Source: Stappia sp. WLB 29
GTDB lineage: Bacteria; Pseudomonadota; Alphaproteobacteria; Rhizobiales; Stappiaceae
Length of the DNA stretch: 64,000 bases
Assembly (NCBI RefSeq): GCF_023507705.1
Contig: NZ_JALBGD010000006.1
Coordinates: 62,001-126,000 of the forward strand
Direction of reading: 5' to 3'
Positions 8,229-19,600 of the stretch are shown here, piece after piece. Numbering within the stretch: position 1 is the first letter of the stretch; the number at the start of each line of letters is the position of its first letter. Position numbers and translations under genes: made by a program. The notes beneath the pieces were generated by a model. It was given only the letters and a program-made list of their open reading frames with translations, was not told where the DNA came from and did no database searches.

Positions 8229-8849
8229 TCAGAACGTATAGCCGAAGGTCTCGATGTCGTCCCTGTGACGCCTGGCGATCAGGTCGATCCCGAAGTCGTC
8301 GTAATACTCGCGGTAGTGGCCGTGCGAGGACGGATTGGCGCGGCGCTCGGGAACGGTGACGGCAAGGTCCAGCTCCGCCGTCATCTTGGCAAGGTCATCC
8401 GCCAGCCGCTCCTGCCGCAGGATGCGCTGGACAGCAATCTTACCTTCGGCGTCGGTCAGGTAGTCGAGCTGCTGCTTGCGGATGTAACGGGTGGGGGAGG
8501 TCGGCGCCTCGTCGTCCGCCAGCCAGCGCAGGTAATCGGAAAAGCCGTAGTTCTGAAACAGCTCCACCTCGGTGGGCATACCCGACTGGCCGCGGCCGAG
8601 ATCTTCCTTGAGATAGTGGAACCAGGATACGTGCCAATCCCAGGGATTGCGCACGACGGTAAAGACATGCATGGCGGACAGATCGACCCGGTGCCGGTCG
8701 AAGACCTTTGCATATTCGCAGTACGTGAGGTGGCCGCGGGCATCGCGAATGCGGCGCGAGGGGCATTTCAGGATCCAGGGCAGGAAGGCTTGCTCCACGA
8801 AGGATCCGCCGCATTTCGGCACATGCAGGAAAAGGATGTTCGCCTTCAT
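8229..8849 (-). CDS. Sulfotransferase family protein
   Basis: 206 residues from ATG 8849. The 5'-phosphosulfate loop is HVPKCGGSFV (residues 9-18) and the 3'-phosphate site is VVRNPWDWHVSWFHYL. Both are needed for PAPS binding. The enzyme would transfer sulfate to a carbohydrate or lipid hydroxyl. It is co-directional with the FkbM gene, 114 bp upstream of it. A longer in-frame N-terminus exists but is Arg-rich and not conserved-looking, so the MKANILFLHVPK start is preferred. Confidence 0.85.
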   Translation of the reverse strand: MKANILFLHVPKCGGSFVEQAFLPWILKCPSRRIRDARGHLTYCEYAKVFDRHRVDLSAMHVFTVVRNPWDWHVSWFHYLKEDLGRGQSGMPTEVELFQNYGFSDYLRWLADDEAPTSPTRYIRKQQLDYLTDAEGKIAVQRILRQERLADDLAKMTAELDLAVTVPERRANPSSHGHYREYYDDFGIDLIARRHRDDIETFGYTF

Positions 8850-9236
8850 GCGCCTGAAGAAGGCCTGTCTTGTGTTCTGCGGAACAAGCAAACTTCTGTC
8901 CGTCCCGTTGCTGTTGGGCGTTGCCTCGGCCTTGCCGGGGTCATTGGCTGGTCTCTTTTGGCGAAAATATGACCCGATTGGATGCGAAATCCAGCATTTT
9001 GTCTGATATTGTAATTTTTTACGATGAACTTTGCTCGGTAGAATGCAAGGTTGCAGTTGGGGGCGTGAGAAGATACTTCGCGATATCAGGGTGTTGCGCC
9101 GCGTTGCGGGTCGGCGCACCAGCAGCCGGCGGGCGCGCGAAAGCGCGGGACCGGCCCTGTCCTTCGACATGCCGGTCCCGTGGACGTGCTTCTGTGTGCG
9201 GGGAAAGCCTGTTTCGGCGTGTGCGTCGGTACCGCC
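8850..9236. other. Intergenic region with an AT-rich core
   Basis: No convincing gene. About 8980-9050 is strikingly AT-rich for this genome (ATTTTGTCTGATATTG, then a run of six T). It probably holds the promoter of the minus-strand sulfotransferase. No clear hexamer pair, hairpin or repeat could be fixed by eye. Confidence 0.4.
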
Positions 9237-9494
9237 TCAGCAGTTGTTGGGGCGCTGCGGTCCGAGATCGATCTGGCACTCGTTGGTCAGCGCACCGATG
9301 GCAGCGCCACCGACGGCGCCGGCCGCCATGCCGGCCAGAACGGGACCGCCGGCCAGCGCCAGCGCGCCTGCGCCGGCCGCACCGCCGATGGCACCGCCCG
9401 TCACGCCGCGCTCGAAACGGTTCGAGCCGCAGGCGGCGACCAGCAGGGAAAGAGCAAGAACGCCGGCAAGTCCGGCCGGTCTCGGGATACGCAT
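9237..9494 (-). CDS. Small glycine-zipper lipoprotein
   Basis: 85 residues from ATG 9494. The N-terminus MRIPRPAGLAGVLALSLLVAAC is a lipoprotein signal with lipobox LVAAC. The mature part is a glycine-zipper region (GVTGGAIGGAAGAGALALAG, then GMAAGAVGGAAIGAL) ending in a Cys-containing polar tail. Such proteins insert into or span the outer membrane; the exact role is unknown. It is monocistronic. Confidence 0.75.
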   Translation of the reverse strand: MRIPRPAGLAGVLALSLLVAACGSNRFERGVTGGAIGGAAGAGALALAGGPVLAGMAAGAVGGAAIGALTNECQIDLGPQRPNNC

Positions 9495-9754
9495 GACTTG
9501 AATCCTTCTGAGGGCCCAGCCCGCTGCCAGAATGCGGATCGAGGGTGAACGGGAGGTAAACGTGGCGGCACGGCCTTCGTGCCGATCCGGCACATCCGCA
9601 AAGCGGTTGGCAAGGCGGGCGGCAAGGGGGCGCGAAAGGAGGCCGGGCGGGCCGAAAGGGCTTGCGTCCGGGGACTTTCCCTTGCCCCGAAGGCCGCCAT
9701 CGACTAAGAAGCGGCCAGTTTCCCCTCATGTCCAGAATGGAGCGGCAAGCACCT

Positions 9755-11404
<1,650 letters not shown>

Positions 11405-11434
11405 GGCGCCAGCGACACACGCTCACGACAGGAT

Positions 11435-11470
11435 ACGGCGGTGCGGGTCTCGCGCCGCCGTTTTCTTTCT
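11435..11470 (+). terminator. Rho-independent terminator after ettA
   Basis: ACGGCGG (11435-11441) pairs with CCGCCGT (11455-11461), with an inner GCG/CGC pairing. TTTTCTTTCT follows. It starts about 30 nt after the ettA stop. Confidence 0.8.
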
Positions 11471-11578
11471 GCCTTCCGCCGGTCGAAAACGCGCGGCTTT
11501 CCTGCCTGCAGGACTCATTGTATCCCTCGTGTTCCCGCGCAGGTCTTGCCTGCGGGCGATGAGGCAGGAAGGTGAGCG

Positions 11579-12193
11579 ATGGCGGATCTGTTCGGACGCG
11601 AGCACATGGACGAGTTGCAGAGCGTGCCCGCGCGCAGGCTCAGCGCCACCACCGTCAAGGTGCTCGCCACCCAGACGCCGGACGACTTCCGCACGACCTG
11701 GACGGCGGCGTTGAAGCTCTGCTTCGAGGGCATCCCCGGAGGGCGCCACACCGGCTACACCCGCCGCTCGGGCTCGCGCGAGCCCTGGTATCCGCGCGGC
11801 ACCGAAATGTGCAACGAGCGCCAGGTGTCCATCCTGTCCGTCGAGGAACTGGCCGAGGTCGCCGCCGACATGGGCCTGCCGCGCATCGAGGCGGAGTGGA
11901 TCGGCGGCAATATCCTGCTGGAAGGCCTGCCGCGCCTGTCGCTGGTGCCGCCGCGCACGCGCCTCGTCTTCGCCGGCGGAGCGGTGCTGAGGGTCGACGG
12001 CGACAACATGCCCTGCCGGATCGCCGGAGCCTCCATCGCCGAGCACTATCCCGACCGCGAGGGCATCGACCTGCTGTTTCCCAAGACGGCGCGTCGCCGC
12101 CGCGGCCTCGTCGCCTATGTGGAACGACCGGGCGTCATCCGCCCCGGCGAGGCGGTCACCGCGCATATTCCCGAGCACTGGCTCTATCGCTGA
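11579..12193 (+). CDS. MOSC domain-containing protein
   Basis: 204 residues. It contains the beta-barrel MOSC fold known from the molybdenum-cofactor sulfurase C-terminus. The ordered elements are the basic GGRHTGYTRRSGSREPWYPRG, the block EAEWIGGNILLEGLPRLSLV, and the Cys-containing DNMPCRIAG; that Cys is the expected sulfur or cofactor-binding residue. Stand-alone MOSC proteins are thought to carry Moco sulfur or act as reductase partners, but no partner gene is adjacent. ATG 11579 follows an AGGAAGGTGAG Shine-Dalgarno. Confidence 0.82.
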   Translation: MADLFGREHMDELQSVPARRLSATTVKVLATQTPDDFRTTWTAALKLCFEGIPGGRHTGYTRRSGSREPWYPRGTEMCNERQVSILSVEELAEVAADMGLPRIEAEWIGGNILLEGLPRLSLVPPRTRLVFAGGAVLRVDGDNMPCRIAGASIAEHYPDREGIDLLFPKTARRRRGLVAYVERPGVIRPGEAVTAHIPEHWLYR

Positions 12194-12203
12194 AGGGGCG
12201 ACC

Positions 12204-12545
12204 TCAGTCCTCGCTGATCTCCTCCTCGTCCGCGCTGACCTGCCGCGTCGCACCCCAGTCGAGCAGCGTGTCGTTGATCGACGTCAGCGCGAAATAACGG
12301 GCCGCATCGCGCTCGTAGCCCTCATCGAGCAGCGCGTCGTAGTCGCTATGGACGTGGCGGACATGGGCGACGAGCGCAAGCCATACAGCGACAGAGGGTG
12401 GCATGTGCCGCAGATGCGGGGCAAGCGCCCCGGCCAGCACCGGTTCTGCATCCACAAAAGGGATGCGCGGCACGGTCACCCGCAGCGCCTTGCGCATCTC
12501 CTTCTGGCGGCGCGTGCCGCCTGAGGCTTTCCCGCCCGACATCAT
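12204..12545 (-). CDS. DUF2293 domain-containing protein
   Basis: 113 residues. The core HVRHVHSDYDALLDEGYERD matches the DUF2293 motif (HVRHxxTxYDxLLxxGxxRxxAR) found in many alphaproteobacteria and some fungi. No function is known. It is basic at the N-terminus and acidic at the C-terminus (ADEEEISED). It converges on the MOSC gene with 10 bp between, and ends the unit downstream of oxyR, which lies 15 bp upstream on the same strand. Confidence 0.75.
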   Translation of the reverse strand: MMSGGKASGGTRRQKEMRKALRVTVPRIPFVDAEPVLAGALAPHLRHMPPSVAVWLALVAHVRHVHSDYDALLDEGYERDAARYFALTSINDTLLDWGATRQVSADEEEISED

Positions 12546-12560
12546 GGCAGCACGCTCCGC

Positions 12561-13523
12561 TCAGGCATCGGGCCAATGTCCGGCGCGAGGATCCTTTCCG
12601 ACCACAGGCGGCAGGAGCGGCTGGCCGCCCGGTTCCAGCGCCTCCAGGATGCAGGCGCCGAGCGCCTCGAAGTCGCGCTTGCGCGGAGAGGAACGCCGCC
12701 AGATCAGACCGACGGTGCGTTGGGGTTGCGGTTCCTGGAAGCGCAGGAGCGCCACCCGTTCGTCGCGCACTTCCACCGAGGCGCAGAGCTCGGGCAGCAG
12801 GGTGACGCCATAGCCGGCCGCGACCATCTGCATTACCGTGGACAGGCTGGTGGCGCCGAAGCCGGAGCGGGCGGTCGGCTGCAATCCCTCGCAGTAGTTC
12901 AGCGCCTGATCGCGCAGGCAGTGGCCTTCCTCCAGCAGCAGCAGCGAGGAGCCGTTGACGGTCCTCGGGTCGACGCGCTGGCGTTCGTCGAGATCGGGGC
13001 GCGACTGCACGGCCAGCAGGAAGCGGTCCTGGAACAGCGGCCGGGTCTCGAATTCGGCGCCGGCGACGGGCAGGGCGGCCAGGATGACGTCGAGCTCGCC
13101 CTGCAGCAATTCGCCGACCAGCGCCTGGGTCAGCGTCTCGCGCAGCTGCAGCTCGACATGCGGATGGCTGCGGGTCAGCTCCGGCAGGATACGCGGCAGG
13201 AGATAGGGCGCGATGGAGGGAATGATGCCGAGACGGAGCGTGCCGCTCATCACCTGACTGGCATGCTGGCCGTAATCGAGCAGATCGCGGGTTTCGGCGA
13301 GGATGCGCCGGGCCCGGCGGGCGATCTCCTGTCCTTCCCCCGTCAGGCGAACGCCAGCCGGTCGCCGCTCGACCAGCGCAACGCCGAGGATCGCCTCCAG
13401 CTCGCGGATCTGCATGGACAACGCCGGCTGGGACACGGCGACGGCTTCGGCGGCGCGGCCGAAATGCAGGTGGCGGGCAAGCGCATCGAAATAGCGCAGC
13501 TGGCGAAGCGTGATCATCGCCAT
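12561..13523 (-). CDS. oxyR: Hydrogen-peroxide-sensing LysR regulator OxyR
   Basis: 320 residues. The LysR helix-turn-helix lies at about residues 3-60. The redox loop EEGHCLRDQALNYC carries both cysteines, C202 and C211, nine residues apart as in E. coli OxyR (C199/C208). GATSLSTVMQMVAAGYGVTLLPEL matches the OxyR core. Peroxide would form the disulfide and switch on catalase/peroxidase genes, none of which lies within the window. It is divergent from the acyltransferase gene; the 126-bp gap could hold the autoregulatory site. Confidence 0.92.
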   Translation of the reverse strand: MAMITLRQLRYFDALARHLHFGRAAEAVAVSQPALSMQIRELEAILGVALVERRPAGVRLTGEGQEIARRARRILAETRDLLDYGQHASQVMSGTLRLGIIPSIAPYLLPRILPELTRSHPHVELQLRETLTQALVGELLQGELDVILAALPVAGAEFETRPLFQDRFLLAVQSRPDLDERQRVDPRTVNGSSLLLLEEGHCLRDQALNYCEGLQPTARSGFGATSLSTVMQMVAAGYGVTLLPELCASVEVRDERVALLRFQEPQPQRTVGLIWRRSSPRKRDFEALGACILEALEPGGQPLLPPVVGKDPRAGHWPDA

Positions 13524-13649
13524 TGGATAAGCTTATCGCGCCCGGCCTTCAATGCGATTGATGCTGATCAGACTGGCGGCCCGTCGTTTCAACTCCCTTT
13601 AACCGGGAACCGGCGATACTCCGCGCTTGAGGCGAGGGGAGTGGATGCA

Positions 13650-14726
13650 ATGAGCGCTGCCGCAAGACGGCCGGGTCTCGATCTGATGCGGGTGGCGGCG
13701 GTCGCGGCGGTCGCCTGGTTCCACTACGGCTTTCGCATGCAGGTCACCGGCGAGGCCGGCCCCGTCGCCGGGGCTGGCGAGCCGGGAGACTGGGCGCGGT
13801 TCGGCTATCTCGGCGTTTCGGTTTTCTTCTCCATCTCCGGCTACGTCATTTCGATCTCGACGGAAGGGCGCGATCCTTTCACCTTCGCGGTTGCCCGCAT
13901 CGCGCGGCTGTGGCCGGTCTATGTGGTGGCGATGACGCTGACGGCGCTGGTCACCCTTGCCGTGCCGGCGCTCGGCTTTCCCCTGTCGCTACCGCAATAT
14001 CTCGCCAACCTGACGATGCTGCCGCCGTTTTTGGGCCAGCCTTTCATGGACGGGGCCTACTGGTCCATCGTCGCCGAGATCCTGTTCTACGGCTGGGTCG
14101 GGCTGCTGATGCTTTTCGGCCTGTGGTCGCGGCATCAGGTGGCCGTGGCCCTTGCCTGGCTGGCGATTGCAGCGCTCGATCAGGCCGTGTTCGGCAGCGA
14201 TATCCTCCGCCGGCTTCTTCTGACCGACTTTGCCGGGTTCTTCGCCTTCGGGATGATGCTGCGGGCGCGCGAGCGCGGAGAGGCGGGGGCGAGCCTCGTT
14301 CTTGCGGCGGCCTTCGTACAGGCCGTTGCCGCAGCGATCCTGTTCGCCGGAGGGCTGGTCGAGCTCTATCGCGGCGAACCGTTCTCCCCGATTGCCGTCG
14401 CCGGCATCGTTGCCGTCTCGCTGGTCGTGTTGGCGCTGGCAACGCGGCTGGACGCGCCCTGGCTGCCCGTCGGCCCGGCGGCTGTTGCCGGGCGGGCCAC
14501 CTATCCGTTCTACCTGCTGCACCAGCACATCGGTTATGCGGGCTTCTTCCTTCTGACGCCGGTGCTGGGGCTTTCAGTCTCGGCGCCCGTCATTCTTGCC
14601 GGGGTCGCGCTTGCGGCACTGGTGCTGACCGTGGGCGTGGAGCGGCCGGCGGCGCGGGCGATACGCGGGGCGGGCGAGTGGGCGCGGCTGCGGGCCCTGT
14701 CGCTCAGGCGTCGCCCGGCGGGCTGA
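13650..14726 (+). CDS. Acyltransferase family 3 membrane protein
   Basis: 358 residues, about ten membrane segments. It begins GLDLMRVAAVAAVAWFHYGF, the family 3 N-terminus, where the His after the first helix is thought to be catalytic; here it is the H of WFHYG. VSVFFSISGYVISIS and FYLLHQHIGYAGFF are further family motifs. Such enzymes O-acylate (often O-acetylate) surface polysaccharides or lipids at the inner membrane. The start is ATG 13650 with AGGGGAG 8 nt upstream. Its end overlaps trmO by 23 bp on the other strand. Confidence 0.87.
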   Translation: MSAAARRPGLDLMRVAAVAAVAWFHYGFRMQVTGEAGPVAGAGEPGDWARFGYLGVSVFFSISGYVISISTEGRDPFTFAVARIARLWPVYVVAMTLTALVTLAVPALGFPLSLPQYLANLTMLPPFLGQPFMDGAYWSIVAEILFYGWVGLLMLFGLWSRHQVAVALAWLAIAALDQAVFGSDILRRLLLTDFAGFFAFGMMLRARERGEAGASLVLAAAFVQAVAAAILFAGGLVELYRGEPFSPIAVAGIVAVSLVVLALATRLDAPWLPVGPAAVAGRATYPFYLLHQHIGYAGFFLLTPVLGLSVSAPVILAGVALAALVLTVGVERPAARAIRGAGEWARLRALSLRRRPAG

Positions 14727-15252
14727 CCGCTTCGGCGTCCTTCAGGCGGTCGCGCCAGCGCACCCGCGCCTCCGGCACGCTGTCCGTGGTCACGAAATAG
14801 GGCTTGATGTCGATCAGCGGCGTGCCGTTCAGGCAATCGAGCCCACGCACCAGAAACCCGTCCTGCGTCATCTCCAGCAATTGCACGACGGACAGAGACA
14901 CCGGGTTCGGCCGGACCGGGGCGCGCAGGCCGAAGCAGCCATGGGTCTCGTCGGCAAAACCGGGCGCGAGCACCGCCAGGTCGCGTCTGGCCTTGTGCAT
15001 CCAGTAGAGCAGGATGAGGTGGCTGCATTCGTCCACCGATTTCAGCCCCTTGCGGTATTCCGGCTTCAGCCGCACGCGGCACACGGCATCGGTGCCGCGG
15101 CCGTTGCGCGGACACTGGGCGCGCGTCGCCCAGGGCGTTTCCACATGCCCGATAAAGACGAGGCCGGCCTCGAACGGCCCTCGCGCCGGATCGTGGTCGA
15201 AGGCTTCCTCGCCGGGCCGCGCCACCGTTTCCTCGCCAGATCTTTCGCTCAC
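14704..15252 (-). CDS. trmO: tRNA t6A37 N6-methyltransferase TrmO (TsaA family)
   Basis: 182 residues. It methylates N6 of threonylcarbamoyladenosine at position 37 of tRNA-Thr using SAM. Family motifs are IGHVETPWATRAQCPRNGRG near the N-terminus, HGCFGLRAPVRPNPVSLSVV, and GLDCLNGTPLIDIKPYF. GTG 15252 is chosen because GGAGG lies 5 nt upstream; an ATG nearly 100 bp further up has no ribosome site and adds a basic tail. It converges with the acyltransferase. Confidence 0.88.
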   Translation of the reverse strand: MSERSGEETVARPGEEAFDHDPARGPFEAGLVFIGHVETPWATRAQCPRNGRGTDAVCRVRLKPEYRKGLKSVDECSHLILLYWMHKARRDLAVLAPGFADETHGCFGLRAPVRPNPVSLSVVQLLEMTQDGFLVRGLDCLNGTPLIDIKPYFVTTDSVPEARVRWRDRLKDAEAVSPPGDA

Positions 15253-15483
15253 CTTGACCTCCGGACCGATGCGTATCTTCGGGATTTGTCCAATGCCTTG
15301 CGGCCTTCGCCTGCCCGCGATTTGGCGCATCCCGCCATGGTTCAATTTTTAATCGAAATTACTTCAAATTCATCAAGTATTTTTCTAAAATATAGGTAAG
15401 TAATAACCTGTTCGTTTCGATATTTTGTTTAAGAGACTCGTGCTATCCACAGCGAACCAAGATTCTCGGTCGGGGAAATAGCA

Positions 15484-16563
15484 ATGCCGAACATGCCAAA
15501 TACCGAGCTCGTGAACTTCGAAGCACTGGCGAACGAGCCGGACATGGCGCGGCGCAACGAGCTTGCACGCAATGTCGCGACCCTGTTCTCGCTGACGTCC
15601 GAGAAATGCTCGGACGAACAGATCGAGGTCTACGATTCGGTGCTGGTGCGCCTGTCCGACATGGTGGAGATGCAGGCCCGCGCCTTCATCGCCGGTCGCC
15701 TCGCCTCGCTGCGCCGGGCGCCCGAGGGCACGATCCGCCGTCTGGCCGACGACGAGATCGAGGTCGCGCGTCCCGTGCTGGAACAGTCCACGGTGCTGCG
15801 CGACGCGGATCTGGTGGAAATCGCGCTCAAGCGCGGCGAGGACCACAAGGTCGCGATCGCGGCGCGCGAGATCCTGTCGGAGATGGTCACCGACGTGCTG
15901 GTGGAGAGCGGCAGTTCGGCCGTCCACCGCACGGTTGCGCGCAACGGCGGGGCAAGCCTGTCCGCCCGCGGCGTTCTCGGGCTTATCCAAGCTTCCGGCC
16001 TCGACGAGGACCTGCAGATGGCGCTTGCCGATCGTCAGGATCTCGACGAGCACGCGGTGTCGACACTGGCGGCGCTGGCGAGCGAGCGGGTGCGCATGCG
16101 CCTGCTGGAGACCGGCACGTCCGAGGGCGGCGAGGTCCCGCGTGCCGCCCGTGTCGCCGCGCAAAAGCTCTCGAACGAATTCTGGCTCGGCCGTTACGAC
16201 TTCGAGACCGCCATCGGGCGCGTCTATGCCTTGGCCCGTGGCCCCGGCATCGACGAGGATACGCTGGTGCGTTTTGCCGAGGAGGACCGGTTCCCGGAGG
16301 CGGTCGCCGCTTTCGCGATGATCGGCGACGTCGGCATCGAGGAAGCCAAGCACTGGATGGTGCGTGTCGACACGGACCCGTTCCTGATCGTTGCGAAGGC
16401 GTCCGGCCTTGCGCTCTCGACGGTGGAAAAACTGTTGAACATCGGGCCGTGGCGCTATCGCCTGCAGGCGGAAGATCGCGCGCGCATCCTCGCCCGTTTC
16501 CAGGGCATCAAGCTGCAGTCGGCGCGCCTGCTGCTGAGCCAGTGGCACGGCCGGGTCGCCTGA
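15484..16563 (+). CDS. DUF2336 domain-containing protein (first copy)
   Basis: 359 residues, entirely alpha-helical in appearance. It has the DUF2336 layout: an N-terminal half with repeated LARPVLEQS-like helices (VARPVLEQSTVLRDADLVEI) that suggests a HEAT-like superhelix, and a C-terminal half ending FQGIKLQSARLLLSQWHGRV. The family is confined largely to alphaproteobacteria and has no assigned reaction. The upstream 230 bp is AT-rich and likely holds its promoter. A paralogue lies at 25786-26874. Confidence 0.8.
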   Translation: MPNMPNTELVNFEALANEPDMARRNELARNVATLFSLTSEKCSDEQIEVYDSVLVRLSDMVEMQARAFIAGRLASLRRAPEGTIRRLADDEIEVARPVLEQSTVLRDADLVEIALKRGEDHKVAIAAREILSEMVTDVLVESGSSAVHRTVARNGGASLSARGVLGLIQASGLDEDLQMALADRQDLDEHAVSTLAALASERVRMRLLETGTSEGGEVPRAARVAAQKLSNEFWLGRYDFETAIGRVYALARGPGIDEDTLVRFAEEDRFPEAVAAFAMIGDVGIEEAKHWMVRVDTDPFLIVAKASGLALSTVEKLLNIGPWRYRLQAEDRARILARFQGIKLQSARLLLSQWHGRVA

Positions 16564-16594
16564 GCGGCAGGCTCGGCATACGTCTTCCAACGAA

Positions 16595-16627
16595 AACGGG
16601 CGGGACCGCGGTCCCGCCCGTTCTGTT
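16595..16627. terminator. Bidirectional terminator between DUF2336 gene and metH
   Basis: A perfect 28-bp palindrome (14-bp arms, 16595-16608 and 16609-16622; arm AACGGGCGGGACCG). On the plus strand TTCTGTTTTT follows, and on the minus strand TTTT follows. It serves both convergent genes. Confidence 0.9.
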
Positions 16628-16654
16628 TTTCTGTAGCGGCGGCGAGGGTGCGGA

Positions 16655-19600
16655 TTACTCCGCCGCCTCCAGCTTGAGCGGATCGTAGTTGAGGATCGGG
16701 GCAAGCCAGCGCTCGGCGGTGGCGATGTCCCAGCCCTTGCGCAGGGCATAGTCCTCGACCTGATCGCGCTCGATGCGCCCGACGCCGAAATAGTGGCTGT
16801 CGGGATGGGCGAAGTAGAGCCCCGACACCGAGGAGCCCGGCCACATGGCGTAGCTCTCCGTCAGCTCGATCCCGGCGGTCTGTGTCGCGTCCAGCAGGTC
16901 GAACAGGGTGCCCTTTTCCGTGTGGTCGGGCTGGGCCGGATAGCCCGGTGCGGGGCGGATGCCCTGATACTTCTCGGCGATCAGCTCCTCGACGCTGGCC
17001 TTCTCCTGCGGGGCATAGCCCCATAGCGAGGTGCGCACGATCTGGTGCAGTTTCTCCGCGAAGGCCTCGGCAAGGCGGTCGCACAGGGCCTGGGCGAGGA
17101 TCTTGTTGTAGTCGTCGCCCGCCTTGACGTAGCGCGAGAGGAACTCTTCCTCGCCATGGCCGGAGGTCACCGCAAAGCCGCCGACCCAGTCGGCGATGCC
17201 GCTGTCCTCGGCTGCGACGAAGTCGGCCATCGCCACATTGGCGCGGGTGCCTTCGGCGCGGGCCATCTGCTGGCGCAGCGTGTGCAGCACGGTGCGCTCG
17301 CGGGTCCGCTCCTCGTCCTCGTAGAGCACGATGTCGTCGCCGCGTGCGGCCGCCGGCCAGAAGCCGACGACGCCCCTGGGCTGCACCAGCTTGTCGCGGA
17401 CGATCTCGTCGAGCATCTTGCGGGCATCGTCGTAGAGCGCCTTGGCGGCCGGCCCGTAACGGTTGTCGGTCAGCACCGCCGGGTAGGTGCCCTTGATCTC
17501 CCAGGTGGAGAAGAAGGGCGTCCAGTCGATGACCTCGACCAGGTCCTGAAGCGGCACCTCGATCGGGCGGATGCCGAGGAACGAGGGGCGCTGCGGCCGG
17601 TAGCTGTCGAAGGACGGGCGGAAGCGGTTCTTGCGCGCGTCCTCCAGGCTGGTGCGGCGGGACTGTCCGCGCGAGCGCGAATGCCCCTCCGCCGCCTTGG
17701 CGTAGTCGGCGCGCAAGGCCTCGACATAGCCGTCGCGATCCGTCTTGCTCAAAAGCTTCGAGACCACGCCGACCGCGCGGCTGGCGTCCGTTACATAGAC
17801 GGCCTGCGAGCGGCGATAGTTCGGGTGGATCTTCACCGCCGTGTGGATCAGGCTCGTCGTCGCACCGCCGATCAGGAGCGGCAGGTCGAAGCCCTCGCGC
17901 TCCATCTCGGCCGCCACGTGGCACATCTCGTCCAGCGACGGGGTGATGAGACCCGACAGGCCGATCACGTCGACCTTCTCCTTGCGTGCCGTCTCGAGAA
18001 TCTTCGCCGCCGGCACCATGACGCCGAGATCGATCACCTCGAAATTGTTGCACTGGAGCACGACGCCGACGATGTTCTTGCCGATGTCATGGACGTCGCC
18101 CTTGACAGTGGCGAGCAGGATCTTGCCGGCGCTCGGCATGTCCTCGAGGCCTTGCTCCAGCTTCTCCTGCTCCATGTAGGGCATCAGGTAGGCGACGGCC
18201 TGCTTCATCACGCGGGCCGACTTCACCACCTGCGGCAGGAACATCTTGCCGGCGCCGAACAGGTCGCCGACGATGTTCATGCCGGCCATCAGCGGCCCTT
18301 CGATGACGTGCAGCGGGCGTTCGGCCTTGGCGCGGGCCTCCTCGACATCCTGCTCGATATAGTCGGTGATGCCGTTGACCAGCGCGTGGGACAGGCGATC
18401 CTCGACGCTGCGCTCGCGCCAGGAAAGGTCCTGCACCTGCTGTTTGCCGCCTTTGCCGCGGAAGCGCTCGGCGATCTCCAGCAGCCGGTCGGTGGAATCG
18501 GCGCGCCGGTTCAGCACCACGTCCTCGGAGAGCTCGCGCAGCTCCGGATCGACATCGTCGTAGACGGCGAGCTGGCCGGCATTGACGATGCCCATGTCCA
18601 TGCCGGCCGCGATCGCGTGGTAGAGGAACACCGAGTGCATCGCCTCGCGCACGGGCTCGTTGCCGCGGAAGGAGAAGGACAGGTTCGACACGCCGCCCGA
18701 CACATGGGCGTGCGGCAGGTTCTGGCGGATCCAGCGGGTCGCCTCGATGAAATCGACGCCGTAATTGTCGTGCTCGGAGATGCCCGTGGCGACCGCGAAG
18801 ATGTTCGGATCGAAGATGATGTCCTCGGGCGGGAAGCCGACCTCGTTCACCAGGATCTCGTAGGAGCGCTGGCAGATCTCGGTCTTGCGGGCCTGGGTGT
18901 CGGCCTGGCCCTGCTCGTCGAAGGCCATGACGACGACCGCGGCGCCGTGGCGGCGCACCAGCTTCGCCTGGGCGATGAAGGCATCCTTGCCTTCCTTCAT
19001 GGAGATGGAGTTCACCACCGCCTTGCCCTGGACGCACTTCAGGCCGGCCTCGATCACCTCCCACTTGGAGCTGTCGATCATCACCGGAACGCGGGCGATG
19101 TCCGGCTCGGCGGCGATCAGGTTCAGGAAGGTGACCATCGCCTCCTTGGAGTCGAGCAGGCCCTCGTCCATGTTGACGTCGATGATCTGGGCGCCGCTCT
19201 CCACCTGCTGGCGGGCGACTTCCAGGGCTGTGGGGTAGTTGCCTTCCTTGATCAGCTTGCGGAAGCGGGCCGAGCCGGTGACGTTGGTGCGTTCGCCGAC
19301 ATTGACGAAGTTGATCTCCGGCGTCAGCACGAAGGGCTCCAGCCCCGACAGGCGCATGCGGCGCGGCGGCTCCGCAGGCTTGCGCGGAGCGTGGCCGGCA
19401 ACGGCCTGTGCGATGGCGCGGATATGGTCGGGCGTGGTGCCGCAGCAGCCGCCGACGACGTTGACGAGGCCGCTCGCGGCGAACTCGCCGACCAGCTCGG
19501 CCATCGCCTCGGGGCTTTCGTCATACTCGCCGAACTCGTTCGGCAGGCCGGCATTCGGGTAGGCGCAGACCAGCGTATCGGCAACGCGCGACAGCTCCGC

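Noticed and set aside
9001-9170. Long N-terminal extension of the sulfotransferase
   Set aside because: The extra residues are Arg/Ser-rich without domain character and run into the AT-rich promoter region; ATG 8849 gives the normal PAPS-loop position.
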